From NCBI RefSeq assembly GCF_016820445.1, contig NZ_JADHDT010000006.1, positions 124,001 through 188,000 on the forward strand: a stretch of DNA of 64,000 nt, read 5' to 3'. A model generated the notes under the pieces. It was not told the origin of the DNA, made no database searches, and saw nothing but the letters and a program-made list of their open reading frames with translations. Positions within the stretch are counted from its first letter, which is position 1; the number at the start of each line of letters is the position of its first letter. The stretch comes from Sphingomonas beigongshangi (GTDB lineage Bacteria; Pseudomonadota; Alphaproteobacteria; Sphingomonadales; Sphingomonadaceae). A program made the translations under genes and the position numbers. This document shows positions 13,114 through 21,307 of this stretch, one piece after another.

Positions 13114-13148
13114 AAGGCCTCCTGCCCGACGCCGGGCGGGAGGCCTTT
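13114..13148 (+). terminator. Rho-independent terminator after the entericidin gene
   Basis: Arms 13114-13128 and 13133-13147 pair over 15 bp (AAGGCCTCCTGCCCG with CGGGCGGGAGGCCTT, one G-U pair) around a 4-base loop, ending in TTTTG. Confidence 0.85.
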
Positions 13149-13166
13149 TGTCATCTGCGCTGGTCT

Positions 13167-13201
13167 GGGATCCAGCAAGACTGGATCGGCGCGGTACCTG
13201 C
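13167..13201. repeat. Intergenic repeat, copy A
   Basis: This 35-base segment matches 55821-55855 at 30 of 35 positions, with an identical 21-base core at 13181-13201. Its 5' half is a small palindrome, GATCCAG-CAAGA-CTGGATC. Other palindromes follow before tatC: CCACGCACGTGG (13209-13220) and GGGACCGGTCCC (13253-13264). It appears to be a dispersed non-coding repeat. Confidence 0.6.
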
Positions 13202-13292
13202 ACCGCTTCCACGCACGTGGATCACGCTCCGATCATCCGCATCCGGACGGCCGGGACCGGTCCCGCCATGCTGCACGCGGGTCGCCGCGGCG

Positions 13293-14090
13293 TCAGGCCG
13301 CCTGTGCCGCCTCTTCCGCCGCCAGCTTGGCCCGCTTGCGCTCGGTGAACCAGATGCCGACGAGGGCGAGTTCGTAGAGGAGGCAGAGCGGGATCGCGAG
13401 CAGCAGCTGCGACCCCACGTCCGGCGGCGTCAGCACCGCCGCGATGGCAAATGCGCCGACGACGGCGTATCGGCGCGCGGACTTGAGCTGCTGCCGGGTC
13501 ACGATGCCGGCGCGCTCCAGCAGCATCAGCAGCACCGGCAGCAGAAAGGCGATGCCGAATCCGAACAGGAACTGCATGATGAAGGACAGATATTCAGCGA
13601 TGTCGGGGAGCGCCTGGCGCTTCACGTCGCCGACCATGCCGGAATATCCGAGCAGGAAGTGCAGCGCCATCGGCACCGCGATGAAATAGGCCATGGCGGC
13701 GCCGGCGGTGAACAGCACCGGCGTCGCGAGCAGGAACGGCAGCAGCGCCCGCTTTTCCTTGCGGTACAGGCCGGGGGCGATGAACCGCCACGCCTGGTTG
13801 GAAATCACCGGGAAGCTGAGCATCATCGCGGTGAAGAAGGCGAGCTTCACCTCCGTGAAGAAGCCGCCGTAGACGGTGGTGAAGATCACCTCCGTCTGCC
13901 CTGCCGCACGCAAGGGTTTGAGCAGGAAGGCGAAGATCGTGTTGGCGAAATACATTGCCACGCCAAAACAGACCGCGACGGCTGCGATGCAATAGAGCAG
14001 GCGGCGGCGCAGCTCGACGAGATGGTCCAGCAGGGGCGCGCGGCTCGCGTCGATCTCGTCGCGGCCTTCGATCAGCGCTTCGTCGCTCAC
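13293..14090 (-). CDS. tatC: Sec-independent translocase subunit TatC
   Basis: The 265-aa inner-membrane protein is the core receptor of the twin-arginine translocon, which exports folded proteins with RR signal peptides. After the cytoplasmic N-terminus come the conserved LLDHLVELRRRLLY motif (the signal-binding site, with the E of ELRRR), FPVISNQAWRFIAPGLYRKEK, and six membrane segments ending in KRAKLAAEEAA. Length is normal. The ATG overlaps the tatB stop (ATGA). A possible substrate, the DUF1501 protein with an RRSFL signal, is encoded at 22.4 kb. Confidence 0.97.
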   Translation of the reverse strand: MSDEALIEGRDEIDASRAPLLDHLVELRRRLLYCIAAVAVCFGVAMYFANTIFAFLLKPLRAAGQTEVIFTTVYGGFFTEVKLAFFTAMMLSFPVISNQAWRFIAPGLYRKEKRALLPFLLATPVLFTAGAAMAYFIAVPMALHFLLGYSGMVGDVKRQALPDIAEYLSFIMQFLFGFGIAFLLPVLLMLLERAGIVTRQQLKSARRYAVVGAFAIAAVLTPPDVGSQLLLAIPLCLLYELALVGIWFTERKRAKLAAEEAAQAA

Positions 14091-14527
14091 GAGGCCGCTC
14101 CTTCGCGCGGCGCGTCCGGATGATCGGGCGCGGCCGGCTCGACATGCGGATGGTCGACGCTGATCGGCGGCGCCGGTGGTGCGGGTCGATCATGGATCAC
14201 GGGCGGTTCGACCAGGGCGGGCGCATCATGGTCGACGGTCGTGGCGCCGGACTCGACCGGCGACGGCAGGGCCGCATCCGCAGCGGGCGTCGCGGGATGT
14301 TCGGCCATGATCCGCGCGTTCTCCGCCGCCCAGCGCTTCTCCATTTCCTCCAACTCCGCCTCGCGGACCATGTTGTCGAAGCCTTGGCGGAACTGGCGCG
14401 CGACACCGCGCGCCTTGCCGACCCAATAGCCGACGATCCGCATCGCCTTGGGAAGATCCTTTGGCCCGATCACCACCAGCGCGACGAAGGCGACCAGCAG
14501 GAACTCGGACGGGGCGATATCGAACAT
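14087..14527 (-). CDS. tatB: Twin-arginine translocase subunit TatB
   Basis: The 146-aa protein begins MFDIAPSEFLLVAFVALVVI followed by GPKDLPKAMR. This single N-terminal membrane helix with the GPKDLP hinge is diagnostic of TatB. An amphipathic helix (WVGKARGVARQFRQGFDNMV, EAELEEMEKRW) and a Pro/Ala/His-rich tail follow. TatB forms the receptor complex with TatC. It overlaps tatC by 4 bases and follows tatA by 31 bases. The tail is low-complexity and longer than the minimal protein, as is common in alphaproteobacteria. Confidence 0.95.
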   Translation of the reverse strand: MFDIAPSEFLLVAFVALVVIGPKDLPKAMRIVGYWVGKARGVARQFRQGFDNMVREAELEEMEKRWAAENARIMAEHPATPAADAALPSPVESGATTVDHDAPALVEPPVIHDRPAPPAPPISVDHPHVEPAAPDHPDAPREGAAS

Positions 14528-14558
14528 GGACTAGAGTACGCTAGCGGACGGTCGTCGG

Positions 14559-14795
14559 TCAGCGATCGTCGCGGACGCGCTCGCCGTCGCGATCGAACGC
14601 GGGCTCGGCAGACTTCTGCGCCTCGATGCGCGGCGCAGGCTTGGCGTGGCTCTCGTCCTCCTCGGCCATGCCCTTCTTGAAATTCTTCACGCCCTTGGCG
14701 ACGTCGCCCATCAGGTTGGAGAAGCGGCCGCCGCCGAGCAGCAGAATGGCGACGACGGCGAGGACGAGCAGATGGATCGGGCTGAAGCTGCCCAT
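14559..14795 (-). CDS. tatA: Twin-arginine translocase subunit TatA
   Basis: The 78-aa protein begins MGSFSPIHLLVLAVVAILLL followed by GGGRFSNLMGDVAKGVKNFKKG. This is the TatA short membrane helix, a glycine hinge, and an amphipathic helix ending in F-K-K-G. TatA oligomers form the translocation pore. The polar tail ends in DGERVRDDR. It is the first tat gene of the tatABC group on the minus strand and follows scpB by 28 bases. Confidence 0.95.
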   Translation of the reverse strand: MGSFSPIHLLVLAVVAILLLGGGRFSNLMGDVAKGVKNFKKGMAEEDESHAKPAPRIEAQKSAEPAFDRDGERVRDDR

Positions 14796-14823
14796 GGCAT
14801 GTCTCCTGAAACTTCATCGACAT

Positions 14824-15414
14824 CTAGTCACTGTCGTCGTCCTTTTCCACTGCGAAAGCCCCGACGTGCGCGCCTTCCGGCATAAGGTCGACGGGATCGA
14901 GCAGACCGGCGGCGCGCAGATCGTCCAAGCCGGGCAGGTCGCGACGGCTCGCGAGGCCGAAATGCGCAAGGAACGCGGGCGTCGTCGCGTACAGGAGCGG
15001 TCTCCCCGGCACCTCGCGTCGCCCCGCCGGGCGGACCCAGCCCGCCTCCATCAGCACGTCCAGCGTGCCCTTGGATATCTGAACGCCGCGGATCGCCTCG
15101 ATCTCCGCGCGCGTCACGGGCTCGTGATAGGCGATGATCGCCAGCGTCTCGACGCCGGCACGCGACAGGCGCCGCGGCTCCTCGCGATCGCGGCGCAGCA
15201 GGTGGGCAAGATCGGGCGCGGTCTGGAAATGCCAGCGGTCGCCTCGGCGCACCAGCGCGACGCCGCGTCCGGCATAATCGGCTTCCAGCCGCTCCAGCGC
15301 GGCGCGCACGTCGCCGCCACCGACATATGCGCGGAGCGAATCGACCGACAATGGCTCGGCGGACGCGAACAGCAGCGCCTCGACCGCGCGGACGATGTCG
15401 TCGGGGGGCGTCAC
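14824..15414 (-). CDS. scpB: Segregation and condensation protein B
   Basis: The 196-aa protein is the winged-helix ScpB subunit of the SMC-ScpAB condensin, which organises replicated chromosomes. It starts MTPPDDIVRAVEALLFASAE, with the core LSRAGVETLAIIAYHEPVTR and IEAIRGVQISKGTLDVLMEAGWVRPAGRREVPGRP; the GRREVPGRP turn and the ATTPAFLAHFGLASRRDLP segment are family signatures. It overlaps scpA by 4 bases (ATGA), which gives the usual stoichiometric coupling. The SMC ATPase is not in the window. Confidence 0.95.
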   Translation of the reverse strand: MTPPDDIVRAVEALLFASAEPLSVDSLRAYVGGGDVRAALERLEADYAGRGVALVRRGDRWHFQTAPDLAHLLRRDREEPRRLSRAGVETLAIIAYHEPVTRAEIEAIRGVQISKGTLDVLMEAGWVRPAGRREVPGRPLLYATTPAFLAHFGLASRRDLPGLDDLRAAGLLDPVDLMPEGAHVGAFAVEKDDDSD

Positions 15415-16136
15415 GAGGCGGCGCGCAGGTAGAGCGGGGCGAAGGGCGCCGCCTGGCGCAGTTCCGCCCTGCCCTGCTTTGCCAGTTCCAGCGCGGCGAG
15501 AAAGGACGAGGCGAGCGCCGACTTGCGCAGCCGGTCGCTGCCGTCGGGAAGGAAGCTTTCCAGCGTCGTCCAGTCGAGCCGGGTGCCGAGCAACGCGCCG
15601 ATCCGCGCCAGCGCCGTCTCCAGCGTCATCACCTCGCGATCGGCGACGACGTGCATCACCGGGCGGTTGCGCGCGCTGATCCGGCCATAGGCGGCAATGA
15701 CGTCGTACAACTCCGCCTGCCAGCGCGCGCGCCGGATCGTCCGCAACCCTTCCGCCCTGCCGCGCGGAAACACGTCGCGGCCGAGCCGATCCCGCGCCAT
15801 CAGCCGCGCCCCCGCCTCGCGCATCGCGTTGAGCCGCTCGAGCCGCAATTGCAGGCGCAGCGCCAGTTCCTCGGGGTCCGGCTCGACCTCCGGGTCGCGC
15901 GGCAGCAGCAGCGCGGATTTGAGATAGGCCAGCCAGGCCGCCATGACGAGATAATCGGCGGCGAGTTCCAGCCGCAGCACCTTCGCCCGGTCGACGAAGC
16001 GGAGATATTGCTCGACCAGCGCCAGGATCGATATGGCACGCAGATCGACCTTCTGCGCCCGCGCGAGCGACAACAGCAGGTCGAGCGGCCCCTCCCAGCC
16101 GTCAAGGTCGAGTGTCAGCTGTTCGGGTTCGGCCAT
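15411..16136 (-). CDS. scpA: Segregation and condensation protein A
   Basis: The 241-aa kleisin subunit bridges SMC heads. It starts MAEPEQLTLDLDGWEGPLDL, with the conserved WEGPLDLLLSLARAQKVDL motif, followed by ISILALVEQYLRF and LAADYLVMAAWLAYLKSALLLP, and a C-terminal winged helix (RKSALASSFLAALELAKQGRAEL). The ATG at 16136 shares its A with the nagZ stop, so nagZ-scpA-scpB are coupled. A much longer in-frame reading upstream runs antisense-like through nagZ in another frame and is not the start. Confidence 0.96.
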   Translation of the reverse strand: MAEPEQLTLDLDGWEGPLDLLLSLARAQKVDLRAISILALVEQYLRFVDRAKVLRLELAADYLVMAAWLAYLKSALLLPRDPEVEPDPEELALRLQLRLERLNAMREAGARLMARDRLGRDVFPRGRAEGLRTIRRARWQAELYDVIAAYGRISARNRPVMHVVADREVMTLETALARIGALLGTRLDWTTLESFLPDGSDRLRKSALASSFLAALELAKQGRAELRQAAPFAPLYLRAAS

Positions 16137-17137
16137 CAGGCGAGCGCGAGGAAGGCGTCGCGGCGGCCGACGAGCTCGGCGAAGTCTCCCTCCGGCGGCC
16201 GGCGCGTCGCCATCGCCCGATCGAGGCGCGCGCGGGCGGCAGGCGCGATATCGCCGAGCCGCCCCGCGATGTCGACCATCTCGTCCATCCGCGCCCAGCA
16301 ATCGAGCACCAGGTCGCAGCCCGCGGCGATCGCGCCCGCGGCCTTGTCGCCGGCGCTCCCCGACAGCGCCTTCATATCGATGTCGTCGGTCATCAACAGG
16401 CCGTCGAAGCCGATCGCACCGCGGATCACCTGCTCGATCACCACCGGCGACAGCGTGGCGGGCCGCTCGGCGTCCCAGGCCTGGAACACGATATGCGAGG
16501 TCATCCCCATCGGCGCATGCGCGAGCGTGCGGAACGGCTCCAGGTCCGTCTCCAGCGCCGCCGCATCGGCGGTGACGGTCGGCAGGTCGTAATGCGAATC
16601 GACGATGGCGCGGCCATGGCCGGGCATATGCTTGACGACCCCGACGATCCCGCCGGCCGCCAACCCTTCCAGCATCGCCCGGCCGAGCGCGGCGACCTGC
16701 ATCGGGTCGCCGCCATAGGCGCGGCTGGCGATCGCCGGCGTGGTATCCGGTTGCGCGACGTCGAGTAGCGGCGCGCAATCGACGGTGATGCCCATGTCGC
16801 GCAACATCAGGCCGAGCGCCTGGCCGTTGGCCCGCATCGCCTGGATCGCGGACATCGGCGCCCTGTCGTACAACGCGGCGAAGGCCGGGCCGGCGGGAAA
16901 GGCGGGCCATTCCGGCGGCCCCATGCGCGCGACGCGGCCGCCCTCCTGGTCGATCAGGATGGCAAGGTCGTCGCGTCCGGCGAGCGCGCGCAGCGAGTCG
17001 GTCAGCGCCCGCAATTGACCCCGCGTCTCGACGTTGCGCTTGAACAGGATGTAACCGGCGGGTTCGACATCGGCGAAGAAGGCGCGCTCCTCGACGGTGA
17101 GCGCGGGGCCGGACAGGCCGAATATGACGGGCTTCAT
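16136..17137 (-). CDS. nagZ: Beta-N-acetylhexosaminidase (GH3)
   Basis: The 333-aa cytoplasmic glycosidase removes N-acetylglucosamine from anhydro-muropeptides in cell-wall recycling. GH3 landmarks are LIDQEGGRVARMGPPEWP, GITVDCAPLLDVA, the catalytic loop VKHMPGHGRAIVDSHYDLP (KHxPGHG with the acid/base His in the DSH segment) and the nucleophile Asp in LLMTDDIDMKALSG. The start is ATG 17137 (MKPVIFGLSGPALTVEE); the longer upstream reading has an Arg-rich, unrelated extension. In sphingomonads nagZ often follows a SPOR gene; here the five-gene cassette lies between them. Confidence 0.95.
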   Translation of the reverse strand: MKPVIFGLSGPALTVEERAFFADVEPAGYILFKRNVETRGQLRALTDSLRALAGRDDLAILIDQEGGRVARMGPPEWPAFPAGPAFAALYDRAPMSAIQAMRANGQALGLMLRDMGITVDCAPLLDVAQPDTTPAIASRAYGGDPMQVAALGRAMLEGLAAGGIVGVVKHMPGHGRAIVDSHYDLPTVTADAAALETDLEPFRTLAHAPMGMTSHIVFQAWDAERPATLSPVVIEQVIRGAIGFDGLLMTDDIDMKALSGSAGDKAAGAIAAGCDLVLDCWARMDEMVDIAGRLGDIAPAARARLDRAMATRRPPEGDFAELVGRRDAFLALA

Positions 17138-17260
17138 GCTCACCGGTGTAGCGTGGCGCGCGCGCCCGCGCCATGCCGGCCAGCCACGCGGGCGCCGATC
17201 CATCGTACGGGCAGCGCGGTGCGACCGCCTGCGGGTCAGCTTCGCCGGCCGCGCCGCCGG

Positions 17261-17755
17261 CTACCGCACCGCCGCGATGAGCGTGTCCGCCAGACCCTGG
17301 TAAAAGGCGCCGACGCAGGCGAGGTTGCTGGTCGACGGATGCAGACGGTCGCCCATCGCGTAGCGACGCAGAGTCGGCGCGTGCGAATCGGTCCATCCCG
17401 CGGTCATCCACTGCGCCGCCGCATCGTCGGGACGGCAGACGCGGCCGCGGCAATAAGAGAGGCAGGCCCGCGTCCGGCCCAGAGCACGCAGGCGGCGCTG
17501 GTCCGCGGCCAGGTCGATGCGGTCGGGCGCGACGAGGCCGATCTTGCGGGCGGTATTCCGCTGTCGCTGCAGGGACGGCGAGACATCCCCGACCGCATCG
17601 AGCAGAAGGCTGAGGAAGCGATCGATCTCGCCCAGGCAATTGCCCAGATAGCGGGCCCGCGCATAATCCGCACGGTGCGATGCGGAAGAGCCCGGATCGA
17701 TCTCCGCCAGGAAGCGCGTCGCGCGACTCAGCGTATCATAACGGCCGCCGATCAT
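17261..17755 (-). CDS. Hypothetical protein, last gene of the small-ORF cassette
   Basis: The 164-aa protein starts at ATG 17755 (MIGGRYDTLSRATRFLAEID), which overlaps the previous stop as ATGA. I do not recognise its family. It is basic and mostly helical, with two notable parts: RTRACLSYCRGRVCRPDDAA, with three Cys in a short span, and MTAGWTDSHAPTLRRYAMGD near the C-terminus. It has no signal peptide or membrane segment. A longer in-frame extension upstream is Arg-rich and overlaps two better ORFs, so it was not used. It is the largest product of the cassette, so it is the likeliest effector if the cassette is a functional unit. Confidence 0.6.
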   Translation of the reverse strand: MIGGRYDTLSRATRFLAEIDPGSSASHRADYARARYLGNCLGEIDRFLSLLLDAVGDVSPSLQRQRNTARKIGLVAPDRIDLAADQRRLRALGRTRACLSYCRGRVCRPDDAAAQWMTAGWTDSHAPTLRRYAMGDRLHPSTSNLACVGAFYQGLADTLIAAVR

Positions 17756-17871
17756 CGGCGCCGCCGCCAGTATATCCAGCGCAAGGCGTGCGGAACGGCC
17801 CGGCAGGCGGGAAAGGCGGCTGCCGCGACGATCGCGGCCCCGGCGGCCAGCGCCGTCGTCGCCGTCGTCAT
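17752..17871 (-). CDS. Small membrane or secreted peptide in the cassette
   Basis: The 39-aa ORF reads MTTATTALAAGAAIVAAAAF followed by PACRAVPHALRWIYWRRRR. One Ala-rich hydrophobic helix (residues 5-22) is followed by a strongly basic end, so it is either a membrane anchor or a signal-like peptide. It overlaps both neighbours by 4 bases (ATGA at 17871-17868 and 17755-17752), so it is embedded in a coupled chain. This arrangement, more than the sequence, supports it as a gene. Function is unknown. Confidence 0.5.
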   Translation of the reverse strand: MTTATTALAAGAAIVAAAAFPACRAVPHALRWIYWRRRR

Positions 17872-18053
17872 AGCGCCGGCCGAGCGCCCCGTTCGACACG
17901 GCGCCGTTCCGTCGCCTCGGAGCGTGTCGCCATCGCCTCCCAGGACACAGCGGCCCGCTCGCATCGTTCACGCACGTTGTCGAGCGTCGCCGCGGATGCC
18001 GCCGCGCGCTGGAGTTCGGCCTGCTCACGGAAGAACTGCGCGTCCCTGGACAT
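17868..18053 (-). CDS. Small helical hypothetical protein
   Basis: The 61-aa protein MSRDAQFFREQAELQRAAAS, then AATLDNVRERCERAAVSWEA and MATRSEATERRRVERGARPA, is a helical, charged small protein. It resembles a short family I recall from sphingomonads with the pattern of an aromatic and AEL near the start, then ATLxNVRxRCxRAAxxWE. No catalytic motif is seen. It starts 3 bases after the stop of the antitoxin-like gene and overlaps the next ORF by 4 bases. No function is known to me; the conserved Cys and aromatic residues suggest a helical hairpin. Confidence 0.65.
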   Translation of the reverse strand: MSRDAQFFREQAELQRAAASAATLDNVRERCERAAVSWEAMATRSEATERRRVERGARPAL

Positions 18054-18056
18054 GGC

Positions 18057-18350
18057 TCAGGCCTGCCTTTCGCTGGAAGATGAGGGGGGCAGCGGAACGC
18101 CTGCCAGCCGGTCGAGCACTGCCGACAACCCGGCCTCGCCGTCGACGGCGAGGTCGAGCGGCCGTCCGCCGAGCACGTCGTCCGCTTCGTTCAGAAAGGC
18201 CATCGTCCGATCGCGATCGCCGAACGCCCGCCATGCCGCCGCCATCACGGTGGCCTGCCGCCGCTTCTGGTCGTCGGAAAGGCGCGTCTGCGACGCTGGC
18301 CGGAAGCGGCGCGTAGGCCGATCGGGGCGCGGCGGCGCCGTCTCGATCAC
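18057..18350 (-). CDS. MbcA/ParS/Xre antitoxin-like protein (DUF2384 region)
   Basis: The 97-aa product starts at GTG 18350, overlapping the previous stop as GTGA. The C-terminal half, AAAWRAFGDRDRTMAFLNEA, then DDVLGGRPLDLAVDGEAGLS and AVLDRLAGV, matches the DUF2384 toxin-binding domain of MbcA/ParS/Xre antitoxins. These normally pair with RES-domain NAD+-degrading toxins. The N-terminal part is Pro/Arg-rich and lacks a clear HTH. No RES protein is encoded nearby, so it is either an orphan or pairs with the unrecognised 164-aa product. An ATG at 18398 would extend it but would overlap the upstream gene by 52 bases. Confidence 0.7.
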   Translation of the reverse strand: MIETAPPRPDRPTRRFRPASQTRLSDDQKRRQATVMAAAWRAFGDRDRTMAFLNEADDVLGGRPLDLAVDGEAGLSAVLDRLAGVPLPPSSSSERQA

Positions 18351-18523
18351 GCGAGCGAAACCAGCGGGGCCGCCTCGCCGCGAAGGGGCGCGGTCCAATC
18401 GGCGATCCGCCGGGCATAGGCCCGCGCTAGCGCCAGATGGCTATGCCGCGCCTCGCGACTCGCGGCGGCGTCGGCCATCATCAGCGAAACCTGATGACGA
18501 TAGAGGAGGTCGTTCAGGCCCAT
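18347..18523 (-). CDS. Small hypothetical protein, first gene of the cassette
   Basis: The 58-aa protein is MGLNDLLYRHQVSLMMADAA followed by ASREARHSHLALARAYARRI. It is a two-helix protein of a kind I recall from sphingomonads (MGLNDLLYRHQVSLM). AAGGAG lies 8 bases before the ATG at 18523, the best Shine-Dalgarno site of the cassette, so this gene leads the operon. No domain with known function is seen. The 254 bases upstream, to the SPOR gene end, contain no convincing gene, and I found no clear promoter there. Confidence 0.65.
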   Translation of the reverse strand: MGLNDLLYRHQVSLMMADAAASREARHSHLALARAYARRIADWTAPLRGEAAPLVSLA

Positions 18524-18777
18524 GTGCCGTACTCCTTGCGTAAGCGGGAGCACACTGGGTCTCTCAGCCGCTGCCGCCTACAGGGGAACTGGCAACGATG
18601 CACCGCATATAGGAACGCCATGGGCAAAAGGCCAGCCCGGCGGCCGCGCTCGGACCGCGATCGTGCGGCACAAGCAGGTCACCGACAGTGCCTTACCGCT
18701 CGCGATCGCCGCACCGTCAGGCGCGTTGGGCGGCACGTCGCGGGGCCGGTTCCGCCCCCTCCCCGCGAACGACGCCC

Positions 18778-19503
18778 TCAGCTCGCGACGAAGCAGCTCT
18801 CGCCGGCGACGCGCAGGCGACCGCAGATGTCGGCTGCCTGGTTGGCGGAGCCCGCGTTGACGCGCAGACGGTACAGCGTGCGGCCGCCGATCGCGACCGG
18901 CTGCACCGCCTTGCCCAGCGGGGCAAGATACGAGAAGCGCTTCGAGAAACCGCTCCAGGCGGCATTGGCCGTAGCCTCGCTCGGATAAGCGCCGAGCTGG
19001 ACGAGCGAACCGCCGCCGTTACCGCCGCCGCTTGCCGGACGCTGCGCCGTGACCGGCGGGGTGGCGACCAGCTTGCCGCCCGAGGCCGGTACCTGCGCGA
19101 CGGCGTTGCGACCGCCCTCGCTTTTGGTCTTCGCAGGCAGGCTGCCGGCGCGATGACCCTCGACCGGCTTTTCGGGCACCGCGTTGAGGTCGATCGAGGC
19201 GCTGCCGGCCTTGCCCGCGCTGGTGGCGACGGCGGCATCGCCTTCGCCCTTCACCTTCAGCCCGCCGGGGTCGTCGGGACGGACCTTATAGTCGCCCTCC
19301 TGCGCCTCGATCAGTTCGCCGTTGCCGCCGCCGTGGCGCGTCTGCAGCTTGTAGATGCCGAAGACGATCGCGGACAGGAATGCCAGGCCGACCACGACCA
19401 GCGCGATCATCTTGCCGATGGGCGCGCCGCGGTCCTCATCCGGCTCGACGGTTTCGAGCCACGGCAGGCGGTCTTCCTCCCGCAGGTCCCTCTCGTCAGC
19501 CAT
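18778..19503 (-). CDS. SPOR domain-containing membrane protein
   Basis: The 241-aa protein has a cytoplasmic acidic N-terminus ([20 protein letters not shown]), one membrane helix (about 32-50, IALVVVGLAFLSAIVFGIYK), a disordered periplasmic linker and a C-terminal SPOR domain (about 165-240, SLVQLGAYPSEATANAAWSG to SCFVAS). SPOR domains bind denuded glycan strands at division septa. Two Cys near the end (DICGRLRVAGESC) could form the SPOR disulfide. The ATG at 19503 overlaps the argS stop. The link to nagZ and the cell-wall genes fits a septal role. Confidence 0.9.
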   Translation of the reverse strand: MADERDLREEDRLPWLETVEPDEDRGAPIGKMIALVVVGLAFLSAIVFGIYKLQTRHGGGNGELIEAQEGDYKVRPDDPGGLKVKGEGDAAVATSAGKAGSASIDLNAVPEKPVEGHRAGSLPAKTKSEGGRNAVAQVPASGGKLVATPPVTAQRPASGGGNGGGSLVQLGAYPSEATANAAWSGFSKRFSYLAPLGKAVQPVAIGGRTLYRLRVNAGSANQAADICGRLRVAGESCFVAS

Positions 19504-21230
19504 CACTTCATCTCCGAAACCGCGACCACGCCCATGATGCTGAGCCCGTTACGAATAATCTGCGCGATCGCGTCCGCCAAGAACAGACGCGCCCGCGTCG
19601 CATCCTGGTCCTCGGGAACCAGGAAACGCCGGTCGGGCCGGTCATTGCCGACATTCCACGCAGCATGAAAAGCAGCAGCTAAGTCGTACAGATAGAACGC
19701 AATTCTGTGAGGTTCGCGCGCTGCCGCGGCCGTTTCGACGACGCGCGGGAATTGCGCCGCCAGCTTCACCAGCGCCAGGTCCTCCGTATCAAGGCGGGAC
19801 AGGTCGGCCGCACCCTGCGTCACCCCCGCCTCCGCGGCCCTGCGATGGAGCGAGGCGACCCGGGCATGGGCATATTGCACGTAGAACACCGGATTGTCCT
19901 TCGACGCCTCGACCACCTTGGCGAAGTCGAAGTCCATCTGCGCATCGGCGCGCCGCGTCAGCATCGTGAAGCGGACGACGTCCTTGCCGACTTCGCGCAC
20001 CACGTCGGCAAGCGTGACGAAGTTGCCGGCGCGCTTCGACATCTTGACCGGCTCACCCGCCCGCAGCAGGCGCACCATCTGCACCAGCTTGACGTCGAAG
20101 CGGGTCTTGCCGCCGGTCAGCGCGGCGACGGCGGCGACGATGCGCTTGACCGTCCCGGCATGATCGGCGCCCCAGATGTCGATCAACTGGTCGGCGGACT
20201 GGCTCTTCTGGAAGTGATAGGCGAGATCGGCACCGAAATAGGTCCAGCTGCCGTTCGACTTCTTGATCGGCCGGTCCTGGTCGTCCCCGAAGGCAGTCGA
20301 GCGGAACAGCGGAAGCTCGACGGGTTCCCAGTCCTCGGGGGTCTCGCCCTTCGGCGCCTCCAGGAAGCCATCGTAGACGAAGCCATGCTCCCGCAACCAC
20401 GCCTCCGCCGCCTCCGGCTTGCCGGCGGCCTGCAGTTCGGCCTCGGACGAGAAGACGTCGTGATGGATCCCGAGCAGCGCGAGGTCGTCCTTGATCATGA
20501 CGAGCATGGCCGCGACCGCGCGGGCGCGGAACAGCGCGAGCCACGCATCCTCCGGCGCGGTCGCATAACGGTCGCCGAATTCCTCTGCGAGCGCCTTGCC
20601 GACCGGCACCAGATAGTCGCCGGGATACAGACCTTCGGGGATCGCGCCGACGTCCTCGCCCAGCGCCTCGCGATAGCGCAGATGCGCGGAGCGGGCGAGC
20701 ACGTCCACCTGACCGCCCGCGTCATTGACGTAATATTCGCGGATCACGTCATGCCCGGCGAATTCGAGCAGGCTGGCGAGCGCGTCGCCGACCACCGCGC
20801 CGCGGCAATGGCCCATGTGCATCGGTCCGGTCGGGTTCGCCGAGACATATTCGATGTTGACGCGCGCGCCCCGCCCCATCGTCGAGCGACCGTAGTCGGC
20901 ACCCGCCGCGGGAATCACGGCCAGCTCGTCGCGCCATGCCGCATCAGTCAGCGTCAGGTTGATGAAGCCAGGCCCCGCGACGCTCGCGCCCGCAACATCG
21001 GGCAGCTTGCCCAGTTCGCCGACGATCGCCTCGGCCAGGGCGCGGGGATTGGTCCCCGCGGATTTCGCAAGCACCATCGCCGCGTTGGTCGCGAGATCGC
21101 CGTGGCTCGGGTCGCGCGGCGGCTCGACCGTGACGTTGCGGCGGTCGAGCCCCTCGGGCAGCGTGCCGGCGGCGGTGAGGGTGTCGAGGGCCGCGGCGAC
21201 ATGCGCGGCGAAGCGGGTATAGAGCGTCAT
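19503..21230 (-). CDS. argS: Arginyl-tRNA synthetase
   Basis: The 575-aa class I enzyme charges tRNA-Arg. It begins [20 protein letters not shown] with the additional N-terminal Add-1 domain. The nucleotide-binding step is [20 protein letters not shown] (HMGH variant of HIGH). The tRNA-binding and anticodon regions include [20 protein letters not shown] (a genuine KMSK, unlike some ArgRS). Length is normal. The start follows MTLYTRF; the longer upstream reading is antisense. It is the first gene of the group argS-SPOR, now separated from nagZ by the small-ORF cassette. Confidence 0.96.
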   Translation of the reverse strand: MTLYTRFAAHVAAALDTLTAAGTLPEGLDRRNVTVEPPRDPSHGDLATNAAMVLAKSAGTNPRALAEAIVGELGKLPDVAGASVAGPGFINLTLTDAAWRDELAVIPAAGADYGRSTMGRGARVNIEYVSANPTGPMHMGHCRGAVVGDALASLLEFAGHDVIREYYVNDAGGQVDVLARSAHLRYREALGEDVGAIPEGLYPGDYLVPVGKALAEEFGDRYATAPEDAWLALFRARAVAAMLVMIKDDLALLGIHHDVFSSEAELQAAGKPEAAEAWLREHGFVYDGFLEAPKGETPEDWEPVELPLFRSTAFGDDQDRPIKKSNGSWTYFGADLAYHFQKSQSADQLIDIWGADHAGTVKRIVAAVAALTGGKTRFDVKLVQMVRLLRAGEPVKMSKRAGNFVTLADVVREVGKDVVRFTMLTRRADAQMDFDFAKVVEASKDNPVFYVQYAHARVASLHRRAAEAGVTQGAADLSRLDTEDLALVKLAAQFPRVVETAAAAREPHRIAFYLYDLAAAFHAAWNVGNDRPDRRFLVPEDQDATRARLFLADAIAQIIRNGLSIMGVVAVSEMK

Positions 21231-21307
21231 GATGCGCCGCGATGTACGGGCGCACAGCCTCTGCCGCAATGGCGATCGCCTCCCCGGCGGCGGGGAGGCG
21301 ATCGCGA

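Noticed and set aside
17756..18028. Extending the 164-aa cassette ORF upstream in frame to 18028
   Set aside because: The extension is Arg-rich without protein-like pattern and overlaps two ORFs whose starts and stops interlock (ATGA); the ATG at 17755 fits better.
18581..18605. GGAAC motif as an EcfG promoter before the cassette
   Set aside because: It is on the plus strand while the cassette is on the minus strand, and no CGTT-like -10 follows at 16-17 bases.
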